From Nitrospira sp. Ga0074138 (lineage in GTDB: Bacteria > Nitrospirota > Nitrospiria > Nitrospirales > Nitrospiraceae), in contig LNDU01000058.1 of assembly GCA_001464735.1 (NCBI GenBank), positions 1 through 32,459 of the forward strand: a stretch of DNA of 32,459 nt, read 5' to 3'. Position 1 is the first letter of the stretch, and each line of letters begins with the position of its first letter. The translations under genes were made by a program, and so were the position numbers. Under the pieces are notes generated by a model. That model did no database searches. It was not told where the DNA came from and saw nothing but the letters and a program-made list of their open reading frames with translations. Below are positions 24,438 through 32,459 of this stretch, piece by piece.

Positions 24438-25874
24438 CTAGAACTGATTCCAGAGCAGTTGATTCGTGACTTCGTGGTGGAAGAGAACTTCCGAAGCCTT
24501 CACTATCGTACCGAGTTCTTTCGGAGATCGATCTGCCACTAACTGCTTGAAGCTAGAATATTTCTGCTTGCTGTCCTCACCAAGGATATCGGCGATAAAC
24601 TTCGATTCATTAAATAGCGAGATCGCGTCGTTGATACTAGTCGGGAGGAACCGTGCGCGGTCGCCCGTCGTCTCTTTCTTTTCCAAGCGTTCCCCTTCAA
24701 AACCAGTCTTGAGCATCGTGTATAGCACGAGGTAAGGATTCGCATCGGGAGCGACTGAACGCAGTTCGATACGGGCCGTCTTTTCATTGGCCATCGGAAT
24801 GCGGATCATGGAGCCGCGATCGATCGCTGAAACCTTGATCTGATTCGGTGCTTCAAAGTGCGGATCGAGGCGACGGTAGGCATTCACCGACGAGTTAAAT
24901 ACCAGGCATATATCCGGCGCATGATTCAAGAGTTTGAGAATGAAGTCCCATGCTACATCGGAAAGCCCATCTTTCCCCTTCACGTCGTAGAAAATATTCT
25001 TGCCATTCTTGCTCAGAGAAAAGTTGGTGTGCATGCCGGATCCGTTGATTCCGACGAAAGGCTTCGGAAGGAACGTGGCCGTGTGCCCCATGGATCGGGC
25101 CATCTGGCGGCATATCAGCTTATATAGCTGCACGTGATCTGCAGCGCGAACCACATCGGCATAGGAAAAGTTCATTTCGAACTGCGAGGGCGCGACCTCC
25201 GGATGATCTTTTTCGTTCTTGAAGCCCAGGGCCCGCTGTGCCTCCGCCGACTTATCGATAAACTGACGGAGCGTGTCCAGCGGAAGTGAGTGATAGTACC
25301 CACCGGTTGAGATGAGCCTAAACCCGTTCTCGCTGTACCGTTGCTCGGCGTTCTGTCCTTCCACAAGGAAGCCTTCAATTTCACTGGCGGCATATGCCGT
25401 AAGGCCCTTCTTCTTGAGGTCCTCCGTATAGGATTTCAGCATCCCGCGGAAGTCGCTGTGATACGGCGTCCGATCGCTGTTCAACACGGACGCAAAGAAA
25501 ATCACCTTGCCTGCGCCAATCACATCGGCCGGAAGATATCGGATGGAGGACCAGTCGACGGCAAGGCGCAGGTCCGACTCATGTTGCGGCGTGAACCCTC
25601 GGATAGATGAACCGTCAAATGTTAGATTGCCCAACGACTCCAGCAGATACTTCTTGTCGTAATCGAGCATATGAAGTCGGCCTTCAATATCGGAGAAGCA
25701 TAAGGTCACGGCCTTGATGTGCGTTTCCTTCTTAAGCCACGAGGTATATTCCTGTTCCAGCTCTTTGGCTCCGGCCTTCTCAGCACGCTGCGCCGCCTTG
25801 AGATTCATTTCTTCGAGCTCGTCATACGGTATCTCAAGGAAACTCTTTAGGTCATCAAATTTAAGTTTAGCCAT
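24438..25874 (-). CDS. Glutamine synthetase family protein
   Basis: 478 residues from ATG 25874 (another ATG is 3 codons upstream at 25883; neither has a good ribosome-binding site). Residues about 55-140 are the beta-grasp part (FSDIEGRLHMLDYDKKYLLE, FDGSSIRGFTPQHESDLRLA). The catalytic part carries EIEGFLVE (E165, E167), EVAPSQFEMNF (E226, E233), NGSGMHTNFSL (277-287), SMIRIP (355-360) and ARIELRSVAPDANPYL (367-382): the metal, ammonia and ATP sites of the family. It would make glutamine from glutamate, ammonium and ATP. The C-terminal region lacks the NLYxLP adenylylation-site sequence expected about 25-30 residues after the NPYL motif of GSI-beta enzymes, so regulation by GlnE is unlikely. 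It could also be a GS-like gamma-glutamyl ligase. Confidence 0.85.
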   Translation of the reverse strand: MAKLKFDDLKSFLEIPYDELEEMNLKAAQRAEKAGAKELEQEYTSWLKKETHIKAVTLCFSDIEGRLHMLDYDKKYLLESLGNLTFDGSSIRGFTPQHESDLRLAVDWSSIRYLPADVIGAGKVIFFASVLNSDRTPYHSDFRGMLKSYTEDLKKKGLTAYAASEIEGFLVEGQNAEQRYSENGFRLISTGGYYHSLPLDTLRQFIDKSAEAQRALGFKNEKDHPEVAPSQFEMNFSYADVVRAADHVQLYKLICRQMARSMGHTATFLPKPFVGINGSGMHTNFSLSKNGKNIFYDVKGKDGLSDVAWDFILKLLNHAPDICLVFNSSVNAYRRLDPHFEAPNQIKVSAIDRGSMIRIPMANEKTARIELRSVAPDANPYLVLYTMLKTGFEGERLEKKETTGDRARFLPTSINDAISLFNESKFIADILGEDSKQKYSSFKQLVADRSPKELGTIVKASEVLFHHEVTNQLLWNQF

Positions 25875-25987
25875 GGTCCTCATGAATACGATTTTTCTGA
25901 ATTTCTGAAAATAAACCGGCGCCGAAACCCATTTCGTAGCGCATGTCGGTCGAGTTTGTTTGGTTCGTGCTCACCCCATCTCTATCT

Positions 25988-26233
25988 CTACTGCTCATAA
26001 TTTTCAACAACCTGTGGCGGGCGAACTTCTGCGTCGTCCGCGTCAAGGACGACCTCACGAAAGGCGCGTCGCTGGCGCAAGAGGTCCCAGCACTGATCGA
26101 GCTCAACCTCGACTTGATCGAGCCGCGTGCGATCGGCTTTGGAGTGTGCCCTTAGCTCGTGCAATAGATGTTCTTCTGAGACAAGGCGTTGAATATGATT
26201 GAGGACCGGCTGATCTTCGACGTGATTGTCCAC
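25988..26233 (-). CDS. DUF2630-like small protein
   Basis: 81 residues from GTG 26233, which has GAGG about 8 nt upstream. The sequence HIQRLVSEEHLLHELRAHSK, then the charged helix ending VEVELDQCWDLLRQRRAFRE, and AEVRPPQVVENYEQ, matches the pattern I recall for DUF2630 (IxxLVxEEHxL ... LDQCWDLLRQRRAxR ... RPxxVVExY) in both length and motif order. No function is known for the family. It lies 113 bp upstream of the glutamine synthetase gene on the same strand and may be its operon leader. Confidence 0.8.
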   Translation of the reverse strand: MDNHVEDQPVLNHIQRLVSEEHLLHELRAHSKADRTRLDQVEVELDQCWDLLRQRRAFREVVLDADDAEVRPPQVVENYEQ

Positions 26234-26324
26234 CCTGAATCCTCGGTCACGTTTTGATGGTACGCCCTCCAGAAACTGCGGTCAACTGATGCACTAGCCA
26301 ACGTGTATTTCCCAGCGCGTTGCG

Positions 26325-26427
26325 AGAGGTCCGACGCGAGATGGAGGCCGCTGGCTATCGGCTTCTGAACGATTACGATCCCATCGACCGCCAGCACTTT
26401 CAGATTTTTTTGAAACCTGAGAGGTGA
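26325..26427 (+). pseudogene. Duplicated 3' fragment of the lipoprotein-methyltransferase gene
   Basis: These 103 bp align without gaps to 15775-15877, the 3' end of the methyltransferase gene, with 87 identical positions. In frame it reads VRREMEAAGYRLLNDYDPID, then RQHFQIFLKPER and TGA, against VRREMEAAGYRLLNDYDVVD, SQHFQIFAKAER there. Upstream of 26324 the similarity ends abruptly and no start or SAM motif is present. It is a truncated paralogue, left by deletion or by recombination with the other copy. Confidence 0.88.
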
Positions 26428-26569
26428 AAACCCCACACCCTATTTTTGTCCTCGGTTCTTGGCCGGCCTGTCGATAGGACCTATTTGACGCAAGCCGACC
26501 ATCTTCGCTTACAATAGAAACAATCACACCCCATCCTGGGTAACCGTTCAATAGCTGACCGGCGACGGC
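26428..26569 (+). promoter_or_regulatory. Region upstream of the second kinase gene with a candidate promoter
   Basis: TTGACG (26485-26490) and TACAAT (26510-26515) each match the sigma-70 hexamers at five of six positions, but the spacer is 19 bp, longer than ideal. Transcription would start near 26522, about 48 nt before the kinase ATG. The rest of the gap shows nothing clear. Confidence 0.4.
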
Positions 26570-28087
26570 ATGCGTATGAATGCTCAATTGAGAGAATATA
26601 TCCTGCTCAGCTTGATGGCTCTGCTCCTGGCTGGACTCTTTTCTTTCGACATGTATTCGCCGACTGCCTTCGCCGACCATGAGTTTTATGTCATCGTCGT
26701 GTTAGTCGCTACGGCCTCACGGTTTTCATGGATGCCGGCCATAGCCGCTGGAGCAGGAACGATCCTCACCTTGGTTGGAGGGCTTGGGACTCCATGGTTT
26801 GCCTATTTGCCGTCTTGGATTCAGATGGGGAACAGGTCGATTACGATTGTCATTTTATGGGTGCTCGTGTGGTTTGCGTGGAAACGGCGACAGGCTGAGA
26901 CGGCACTGCAGAAGGCCAATGAAGATCTAGAACACAAGGTCGCAGTGAGAACCCGGGAACTCGCCACCGTCAACCAAACCTTGGTCATGGAGATTACTGA
27001 ACACATTCAGACTGAACAAGCGCTGCGTCTGTCACAAGGCCGGCTTGCCGGCATCCTCGACATCGCCGAGGACGCCATCATCGTCACTGAACATGATCGA
27101 TCGATTACACTCTTCAACCAAGGGGCGGTAAAACTGTTCGGGTATTATCCAGGCGAGGTGCTGGGGAAACCGATCGACCTGCTGCTCCCCAAACGATTTC
27201 GGATCAATCATGCAGATCATATTAACATGTTCGCCCAAGTTCTTGATTCCGCACCTCACATGGCACAACGGTGTGAAGTATTCGGCATGAAGAAGGATGG
27301 AAGTGAGTTCCCTGCAGAAGCGAGCATCTCAAAACTGAGCGTGGGCGAGAGAACCACGTTTACCGTAATCGTCAGAGACATCACGGACCGGTTGAGGAAG
27401 GAACAGCAACTCCAATCGTTGACCGCACAATTGATGATGGCGCAAGAAGAAGAACGTCGGCGCATTGCCCGGGAGCTCCACGACGACGTTAACCAACGAG
27501 TCGCGTTGATGGCGATTGAAATGGGGACCATGTTGTCTGACCCATCGACGATGACCAGCGAGGCAATCCAAGCGATGGCTCAACGGCTGGCGAGAATCTC
27601 CGAGGATATCCGTCGGATGGCCTATCAATTTCATTCCTCTATCCTCGACGACCTCGGTCTGCCCGCGGCGCTCACACACATGGCAGATGAATGGTCAGCC
27701 AAGACCGGAATCAAAATAGTGGCCGTGCAGCAAGAGATAGCTGATGATTTCTTGTCACGAGACATTGCCTCTTGCCTGTATCGGGTGACTCAGGAAAGCC
27801 TTGCCAACATCATGAAACATGCCCACGCGAGTCGTGTGGAGCTCGAATTGACCTGTGACGATCAAGAGATTACGCTATCAATTTTTGATGCCGGTGTTGG
27901 TTTCGATCTCAAGGAAATTCAGGCTCGTCATCCAGGGTTAGGTCTTGTGAACATGCAAGAGAGAGTAAGATCTGTGCGAGGCCGATTCGACATTCAGTCC
28001 GAGCCGGGCAGAGGTACACATATCACCGTGCAGATTCCACTTTCAGGAGCGCCACATGAAGAAACCACGAGTCCTTTTGGCCGATGA
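26570..28087 (+). CDS. Membrane-bound PAS sensor histidine kinase (HisKA_3/NarX type)
   Basis: 505 residues from ATG 26570 (a second ATG is at 26576). About three transmembrane helices occupy residues 10-104. A coiled coil (108-155), a PAS domain (about 155-272) ending FTVIVRDITDRL, and a second short coiled coil follow. The phosphoacceptor box is EEERRRIARELHDDVNQR with H304; the HATPase part has LANIMKHAHA (411-420) and DAGVGFDL (440-447). Layout and box wording parallel the kinase at 542-1999, so the two are paralogues by architecture. The regulator gene overlaps its 3' end by 32 bp. It lies directly upstream of nxrA, making nitrite, oxygen or redox state candidate signals; that is inference from position only. 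Confidence 0.92.
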   Translation: MRMNAQLREYILLSLMALLLAGLFSFDMYSPTAFADHEFYVIVVLVATASRFSWMPAIAAGAGTILTLVGGLGTPWFAYLPSWIQMGNRSITIVILWVLVWFAWKRRQAETALQKANEDLEHKVAVRTRELATVNQTLVMEITEHIQTEQALRLSQGRLAGILDIAEDAIIVTEHDRSITLFNQGAVKLFGYYPGEVLGKPIDLLLPKRFRINHADHINMFAQVLDSAPHMAQRCEVFGMKKDGSEFPAEASISKLSVGERTTFTVIVRDITDRLRKEQQLQSLTAQLMMAQEEERRRIARELHDDVNQRVALMAIEMGTMLSDPSTMTSEAIQAMAQRLARISEDIRRMAYQFHSSILDDLGLPAALTHMADEWSAKTGIKIVAVQQEIADDFLSRDIASCLYRVTQESLANIMKHAHASRVELELTCDDQEITLSIFDAGVGFDLKEIQARHPGLGLVNMQERVRSVRGRFDIQSEPGRGTHITVQIPLSGAPHEETTSPFGR

Positions 28088-28700
28088 CCATACCTTCGTA
28101 CTTGAAGGGTTCAAGAAGTTGCTGGAAGAGCATTGTGAATTGGTAGGGGCTGTAGAGGATGGTCGCGCACTAGTTGATGCCGTTGTAGGCCTCCAGCCAC
28201 AAGTCGTCATATTGGACATATCGATGCCTCGTCTGAACGGCATCGAGGCGGCGAAGAAGCTCAAGAAGCTGCTGCCCGAAGTGAAACTCATCTTCGTGAC
28301 AATGCACACAGAAACGGTGTATGTCAACGAGGCCTTCAGAGCAGGGGCCTCAGGCTATTTACTGAAACAATCGGCCGCCACGGAATTGGCACAGGCGGTT
28401 CAGTCGGTGATGAACGGCAATTTCTACGTGACCCCGCTCATTACGAAAGATGTCGTAACGTCTTTCCTGAATCCGGAGCAATCCCGTTCAGCCACGATGG
28501 ACGACTTGACGGCCAGGCAGCGCGAAATTCTACAACTGGTTGCCGAGGGGTTCTCCGCGAAAGAAATCGCCGACCAGTTAAAGATTTCACATCGAACCGT
28601 CGAATTTCACAAAGCCAAGATCATGGAGCAACTCCATCTCCACACGACCATCGACCTCGTCAAATATGCAATGGCCCAAGGCCTTGTCACGTCACCATGA
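28056..28700 (+). CDS. NarL/FixJ-family response regulator
   Basis: 214 residues; the start ATG 28056 is inside the kinase gene (32-bp overlap). Receiver domain: acidic D10/D11, phospho-acceptor D54 in VVILDISMP, and the GASGYLLKQ segment. The LuxR-type HTH is LTARQREILQLVAEGFSAKE to ISHRTVEFHKAKIMEQLHLH. It is the cognate partner of the kinase and probably a transcription factor. A 7+7-bp dyad at 28927-28949, upstream of nxrA, is a candidate site for it or another dimeric regulator. Confidence 0.94.
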   Translation: MKKPRVLLADDHTFVLEGFKKLLEEHCELVGAVEDGRALVDAVVGLQPQVVILDISMPRLNGIEAAKKLKKLLPEVKLIFVTMHTETVYVNEAFRAGASGYLLKQSAATELAQAVQSVMNGNFYVTPLITKDVVTSFLNPEQSRSATMDDLTARQREILQLVAEGFSAKEIADQLKISHRTVEFHKAKIMEQLHLHTTIDLVKYAMAQGLVTSP

Positions 28701-29025
28701 CTGCTTTGGGAACTATATGGTAGCCGCTCCGCGAAAACCCCGTAGTTTTCACAGGTACAGCCAGTAGTCTTCCGCTCTCTCTTCCAATGCTGACTCCGCT
28801 ATTGTGCACCCCGATGCATGCCCGCACGTCGACATGTCGCACACTCTGCTTTGGATGGCGTGAGGAAAAACCGACCAGACAGCCCAAAATCTTTGGGCAA
28901 GCGACAGCGACTACCGGTGTGAATGCGTGACAGTTGTTTCCGCTGTCACACAGGAAGGGAAATGAGCCGAGGTCTAGGAAGGAAGAGAGTCGCGGTCACC
29001 ATACTGAAACAGGGAGGTTCATCAT
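28701..29025 (+). promoter_or_regulatory. Regulatory region upstream of nxrA with dyads
   Basis: A 325-bp gap without genes. GTGACAG (28927-28933) and CTGTCAC (28943-28949) form a perfect 7-bp dyad with a 9-bp centre, about 77 bp before the nxrA ATG: a likely operator. GCCCAAA (28882-28888) and TTTGGGC (28892-28898) form a 7-bp hairpin with a 3-nt loop, and GAAAAC/GTTTTC (28733-28750) a weaker one; neither is followed by a T-tract, so a terminator role is doubtful. GGGAGG lies 9 nt before ATG 29026. I found no convincing -35/-10 or -24/-12 pair. Confidence 0.5.
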
Positions 29026-32000
29026 ATGCTTGTCTCACGTAGACAGTTTATGAAAGCCACAGCGGGAACCATCGCCGCCGCAGCCGTGGCGGACAAAGTC
29101 CTGGCATTGACGGCGCTCCAGCCAGTTATCGAAGTCGGCAACCCCTTGGGGGAGTATCCGGACCGATCGTGGGAGCGGGTCTATCACGACCAATATCGGT
29201 ACGATTCGTCCTTTACATGGGTCTGCTCTCCCAACGACACGCACGCCTGCCGCATTCGGGCCTTCGTTCGGAACGGCGTGGTCATGAGGGTCGAACAGAA
29301 CTACGACCACCAGACCTATGAAGACTTATACGGCAATCGTGGAACCTTCGCGCACAACCCACGAATGTGTCTCAAAGGGTTTACCTTCCATCGCCGCGTG
29401 TACGGTCCTTATCGATTAAAAGGACCCTTGATGCGGAAGGGGTGGAAGCAATGGGCTGACGACGGATCTCCGGAGTTAACCCCTGAAACCAAGCGAAAAT
29501 ATAAGTTCGACAGTCGCTTTTTAGACGATATGCTTCGCGTTTCCTGGGATACGGCATTTACCTATGCCGCCAAGGCCATGATTGTGATTGCCACCCGATA
29601 TAGTGGTGAAGCTGGAGCGCGGCGTCTTCGCGAGCAGGGGTATGCCCCAGAAATGATCGAGATGATGAAGGGCGCGGGTGTGCGCTGCTTCAAGCACCGG
29701 GCAGGCATGCCCATTCTCGGATTCATCGGCAAACACTCCAATACCCGTTTCAACAACAGCGTCCTGCCGTTGCTGGATACGTGGATACGCAAGGTCGGTC
29801 CGGATCAGGCACAAGGCGGTCGTTATTGGAACAATTACACCTGGCATGGGGACCAAGACCCTTCACAGCCATTTTGGAACGGCACGCAAAATTGCGACGT
29901 TGATTTGAGCGATATGCGCTTCACGAAGTTCAACACGAGCTGGGGCAAGAATTTCGTTGAGAACAAGATGCCGGAAGCGCACTGGAAGCTCGAATCAATC
30001 GAGCGCGGCGCGCGCCTCGCGGTGATCACTCCGGAGTACAATCCGACGGCCCAGCGAGCCGACTACTGGATTCCTCTTCGCCCGCAATCGGACGGGGCCT
30101 TATTCCTCGGGGCCTGCAAGATCATTCTCGATGAGAACATGCAGGACATCGACTATATCAAGCAGTTCACGGATATGCCCCTGTTGGTCCGCACGGATAC
30201 CCTCCAATATCTGGATCCACGAGATGTGATCCCAAACTACAAGTTCCCTGATTTCTCTCACAGTTACTCCGGCCGGATCCAAGCATTGAAACCGGAGTAC
30301 ATCGAACGGTTAGGCGGTTTCATGGTGTGGGACTTGGCCAAACAGCAGGCTGTTCCGCTCCATCGTGAGCAGGTCGGCTGGCATTTCGATAAGAGCGGGA
30401 TTAGTCCGGCTTTGACCGGTACCTATCGAGTTAAGCTGTTGAACGGACGCGAAATCGATGCGCTGCCCATCTACCAGATGTATCTGATCCACTTCCAAGA
30501 CTACGATCTCGATACCACGCATCAGATCACTCGCTCTCCCAAGGATCTCCTGGTTCGCTGGGCGCGCGACTCGGGCACGATTAAACCCGCCGCAATCCAC
30601 AACGGCGAGGGGGTCTGCCACTATTTCCACATGACGTCAAATGGACGGGCGGCCGCCCTTGTCCTGACCTTGACCGGCAATATCGGCAAGTTCGGCGCCG
30701 GCTGCCATACCTGGTCCGGCAATTACAAAGTGGGAATTTGGAATGCGACGCCCTGGTCGGGTGTCGGTGGCGGCGTACACTTATCGGAAGATCCCTGGCA
30801 GATCAATCTGGACCCCAATGCCCATGGGAAGGAAATTAAGTACAAGAACTACTACTATGGCGAAGAGCCCGCGTACTGGAATCACGGGGATACGGCCTTG
30901 ATCGTCAATACCCCGAAGTATGGCCGCAAGGTGTTTACCGGCAAGACCCATATGCCGACCCCCAGCAAGTTGCGGTGGGTCGTCAACGTCAATCTTTTGA
31001 ACAACGCCAAGCACCATTACGATATGGTGCGGAACGTCGACCCCAACATCGAGTGTCTGATCACGCAGGACATCGAGATGACGTCAGACGTCAACCATGC
31101 CGATATCGCCTTTGCCGTGAACTCCTGGATGGAGTTCACCTATCCGGAAATGACGGCCACCGTGTCGAATCCTTGGGTGCAGATCTGGAAGGGTGGGATC
31201 AGGCCGCTGTACGACACGCGGAACGATGCGGATACGTTCGCGGGGGTGGCGGCAAGACTCGCCGAGATCACGGGCGAGAAACGGATGCGAGACGTCTTCC
31301 ATTTTGTCTATCAGAATCGAGTGGACGTGTACGCGCAACGCCTCCTTGACGCGTCCAGCACGTTTTACGGATACAGTGCCGATGTGCTCTTGAAGTCTGA
31401 AAAGGGCTGGATGGTGATGGTTCGAACCTATCCGCGGCACCCACTCTGGGAGGAGACGAACGAGTCGAAGCCGATGTGGACCAGATCTGGACGCATCGAG
31501 AGCTATCGTATTGAACCGGAAGCCATCGAGTACGGCGAAAACTTTATCTCCCATCGGGAAGGTCCGGAGGCCACACCGTATCTCCCGAACGCCATCTTCA
31601 CGACGAACCCCTACGTTCGGCCCGACGACTATGGCATTCCGATTGCGGCCCAACACCACGACGACAAAATGATTAGGAACATAAAACTAGCGTGGCAGGA
31701 AATTAAGCGCCACAGCAATCCCTTATGGGAGAAGGGGTATCAGTTCTACTGCGTGACTCCTAAAACTCGCCACCGAGTCCACAGTCAGTGGTCGGTGAAC
31801 GACTGGGTGCAGATTTACGAGTCGAACTTCGGCGATCCGTACCGCATGGACAAGCGAACTCCCGGTGTCGGTGAGCATCAGGTGCATATCAACCCCCAAG
31901 CGGCCAAGGACCGTGGCATCAATGATGGGGACTACGTCTACATAGATGGGAATCCGGTGGACCGCCCCTATCGAGGCTGGAAGCCGAGCGATCCTTACTA

Positions 32001-32459
32001 CAAGGTCGCGCGGTTGATGATTCGCGCCAAGTACAACCCAGCCTATCCGTACCATGTGACGATGGCCAAGCATGCGCCCTATGTCTCTACCGCGAAGTCC
32101 GTCAAGGGCCATGAAACCAGGCCAGATGGGCGGGCGATCGCGATCGACACCGGCTATCAGTCGAACTTCCGGTACGGCGCGCAGCAGTCGTTCACGCGCA
32201 GCTGGCTCATGCCGATGCACCAAACTGATTCGCTCCCGGGGAAAAGCGCAAATGGGCTCAAGTTTAAATGGGGGTTCGAAATCGACCACCATGCGGTCAA
32301 TACGGTGCCGAAGGAATGTCTCATCCGCATCACCAAGGCGGAAGACGGCGGCATCGGGGCTCGTGGTCCGTGGGAGCCGGTCCGGACTGGGTTCACGCCG
32401 GGTCAAGAAAATGAGTTCATGATCAAGTGGCTCAAGGGCGAACATATCAAGATTAAAGT
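29026..32459 (+). CDS. nxrA: Nitrite oxidoreductase alpha subunit (3' end beyond window)
   Basis: 1144 codons visible and probably only a few missing, since family members are about 1,150 residues. NxrA is the molybdopterin catalytic subunit that oxidises nitrite to nitrate; in Nitrospira it works on the periplasmic side with NxrB. The N-terminus MLVSRRQFMKATAGTIAAAA is a Tat signal with the twin arginines R5/R6, fitting export of the folded cofactor-loaded protein. The FS0 cluster region reads C67-SPN-D71-THA-C75, then C115 in HNPRMCLKG: the spacing matches H-x3-C-x3-C of NarG but with Asp at the second position. YTWHGDQD (271-278) corresponds to the segment holding the Mo-ligand Asp in type II DMSO-reductase enzymes (D276 or D278). 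The ATG follows GGGAGG. No NxrB is seen because the window ends; it is expected directly downstream. Confidence 0.95.
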   Translation, partial: MLVSRRQFMKATAGTIAAAAVADKVLALTALQPVIEVGNPLGEYPDRSWERVYHDQYRYDSSFTWVCSPNDTHACRIRAFVRNGVVMRVEQNYDHQTYEDLYGNRGTFAHNPRMCLKGFTFHRRVYGPYRLKGPLMRKGWKQWADDGSPELTPETKRKYKFDSRFLDDMLRVSWDTAFTYAAKAMIVIATRYSGEAGARRLREQGYAPEMIEMMKGAGVRCFKHRAGMPILGFIGKHSNTRFNNSVLPLLDTWIRKVGPDQAQGGRYWNNYTWHGDQDPSQPFWNGTQNCDVDLSDMRFTKFNTSWGKNFVENKMPEAHWKLESIERGARLAVITPEYNPTAQRADYWIPLRPQSDGALFLGACKIILDENMQDIDYIKQFTDMPLLVRTDTLQYLDPRDVIPNYKFPDFSHSYSGRIQALKPEYIERLGGFMVWDLAKQQAVPLHREQVGWHFDKSGISPALTGTYRVKLLNGREIDALPIYQMYLIHFQDYDLDTTHQITRSPKDLLVRWARDSGTIKPAAIHNGEGVCHYFHMTSNGRAAALVLTLTGNIGKFGAGCHTWSGNYKVGIWNATPWSGVGGGVHLSEDPWQINLDPNAHGKEIKYKNYYYGEEPAYWNHGDTALIVNTPKYGRKVFTGKTHMPTPSKLRWVVNVNLLNNAKHHYDMVRNVDPNIECLITQDIEMTSDVNHADIAFAVNSWMEFTYPEMTATVSNPWVQIWKGGIRPLYDTRNDADTFAGVAARLAEITGEKRMRDVFHFVYQNRVDVYAQRLLDASSTFYGYSADVLLKSEKGWMVMVRTYPRHPLWEETNESKPMWTRSGRIESYRIEPEAIEYGENFISHREGPEATPYLPNAIFTTNPYVRPDDYGIPIAAQHHDDKMIRNIKLAWQEIKRHSNPLWEKGYQFYCVTPKTRHRVHSQWSVNDWVQIYESNFGDPYRMDKRTPGVGEHQVHINPQAAKDRGINDGDYVYIDGNPVDRPYRGWKPSDPYYKVARLMIRAKYNPAYPYHVTMAKHAPYVSTAKSVKGHETRPDGRAIAIDTGYQSNFRYGAQQSFTRSWLMPMHQTDSLPGKSANGLKFKWGFEIDHHAVNTVPKECLIRITKAEDGGIGARGPWEPVRTGFTPGQENEFMIKWLKGEHIKIK

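Noticed and set aside
25943..26202. Plus-strand ORFs over 25943-26202
   Set aside because: They are antisense to the DUF2630-like gene, which has matching length, motifs and a ribosome-binding site.
28882..28898. Hairpin GCCCAAA-ATC-TTTGGGC as an intrinsic terminator of the kinase/regulator operon or a riboswitch
   Set aside because: No T-tract follows, it is about 180 bp beyond the regulator stop, and I see no known riboswitch consensus around it.

Overview
The window almost certainly comes from a nitrite-oxidising Nitrospira. The right end carries a nearly complete, Tat-exported nitrite oxidoreductase alpha subunit of the Nitrospira type (nxrA). A long imperfect-palindrome repeat of a kind I associate with Nitrospira genomes lies at 15890-16097. 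I see no tRNA, rRNA, CRISPR array or intact insertion sequence.

Layout, left to right. (1) 1-1999, minus strand: a NarL-type response regulator cut by the window edge, translationally coupled to a membrane PAS/HisKA_3 sensor kinase. (2) 2148-3050, minus: an EamA/DMT permease. 3182-3574, plus: a small Cys-rich lipoprotein. (3) 3664-10064, minus: a MarR-controlled tripartite efflux operon, marR > membrane-fusion protein > RND pump. The pump ORF continues without a stop into a NodT-type outer-membrane channel that has its own lipobox. The channel's C-terminus is out of frame. A perfect 28-bp palindrome precedes marR, and a near-copy precedes the efflux genes, so the regulatory circuit is readable. 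(4) 10246-10548: remnant of an ECF sigma factor. (5) 10845-15090, plus: a second RND system (adaptor + pump) without an outer-membrane partner. (6) 15251-15877: a predicted lipoprotein with a SAM-methyltransferase fold; part of its 3' end recurs as a fragment at 26325-26427. (7) 15890-16097: palindromic repeat. (8) 16141-17302, minus: a CBS-domain protein and a zinc-ribbon protein. (9) 17556-23780, plus: a pyruvate dehydrogenase operon, aceE-aceF-lpdA, followed by a lipoate-protein ligase-like gene. (10) 23794-24431: gene debris, including a frame-disrupted acetolactate-synthase-like fragment. (11) 24438-26233, minus: a glutamine synthetase family gene and a DUF2630-like small protein. (12) 26570-28700, plus: a second sensor-kinase/NarL regulator pair, architecturally like the first. 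(13) 29026-end: nxrA, with a clean dyad in its upstream region.

How the parts work together: nxrA is the energy-yielding step (nitrite oxidation on the periplasmic side). The adjacent two-component pair is a plausible but unproven regulator of it. The PDH operon carries all three PDH subunits and a candidate lipoyl ligase. The two RND systems are export modules, of which only the first has a visible dedicated repressor and operators. The debris (sigma factor, ALS, methyltransferase tail, repeat) shows that the spaces between the modules have been rearranged.

All calls are from reading the sequence and translations. No database search was run, and family names rest on recognised motifs.
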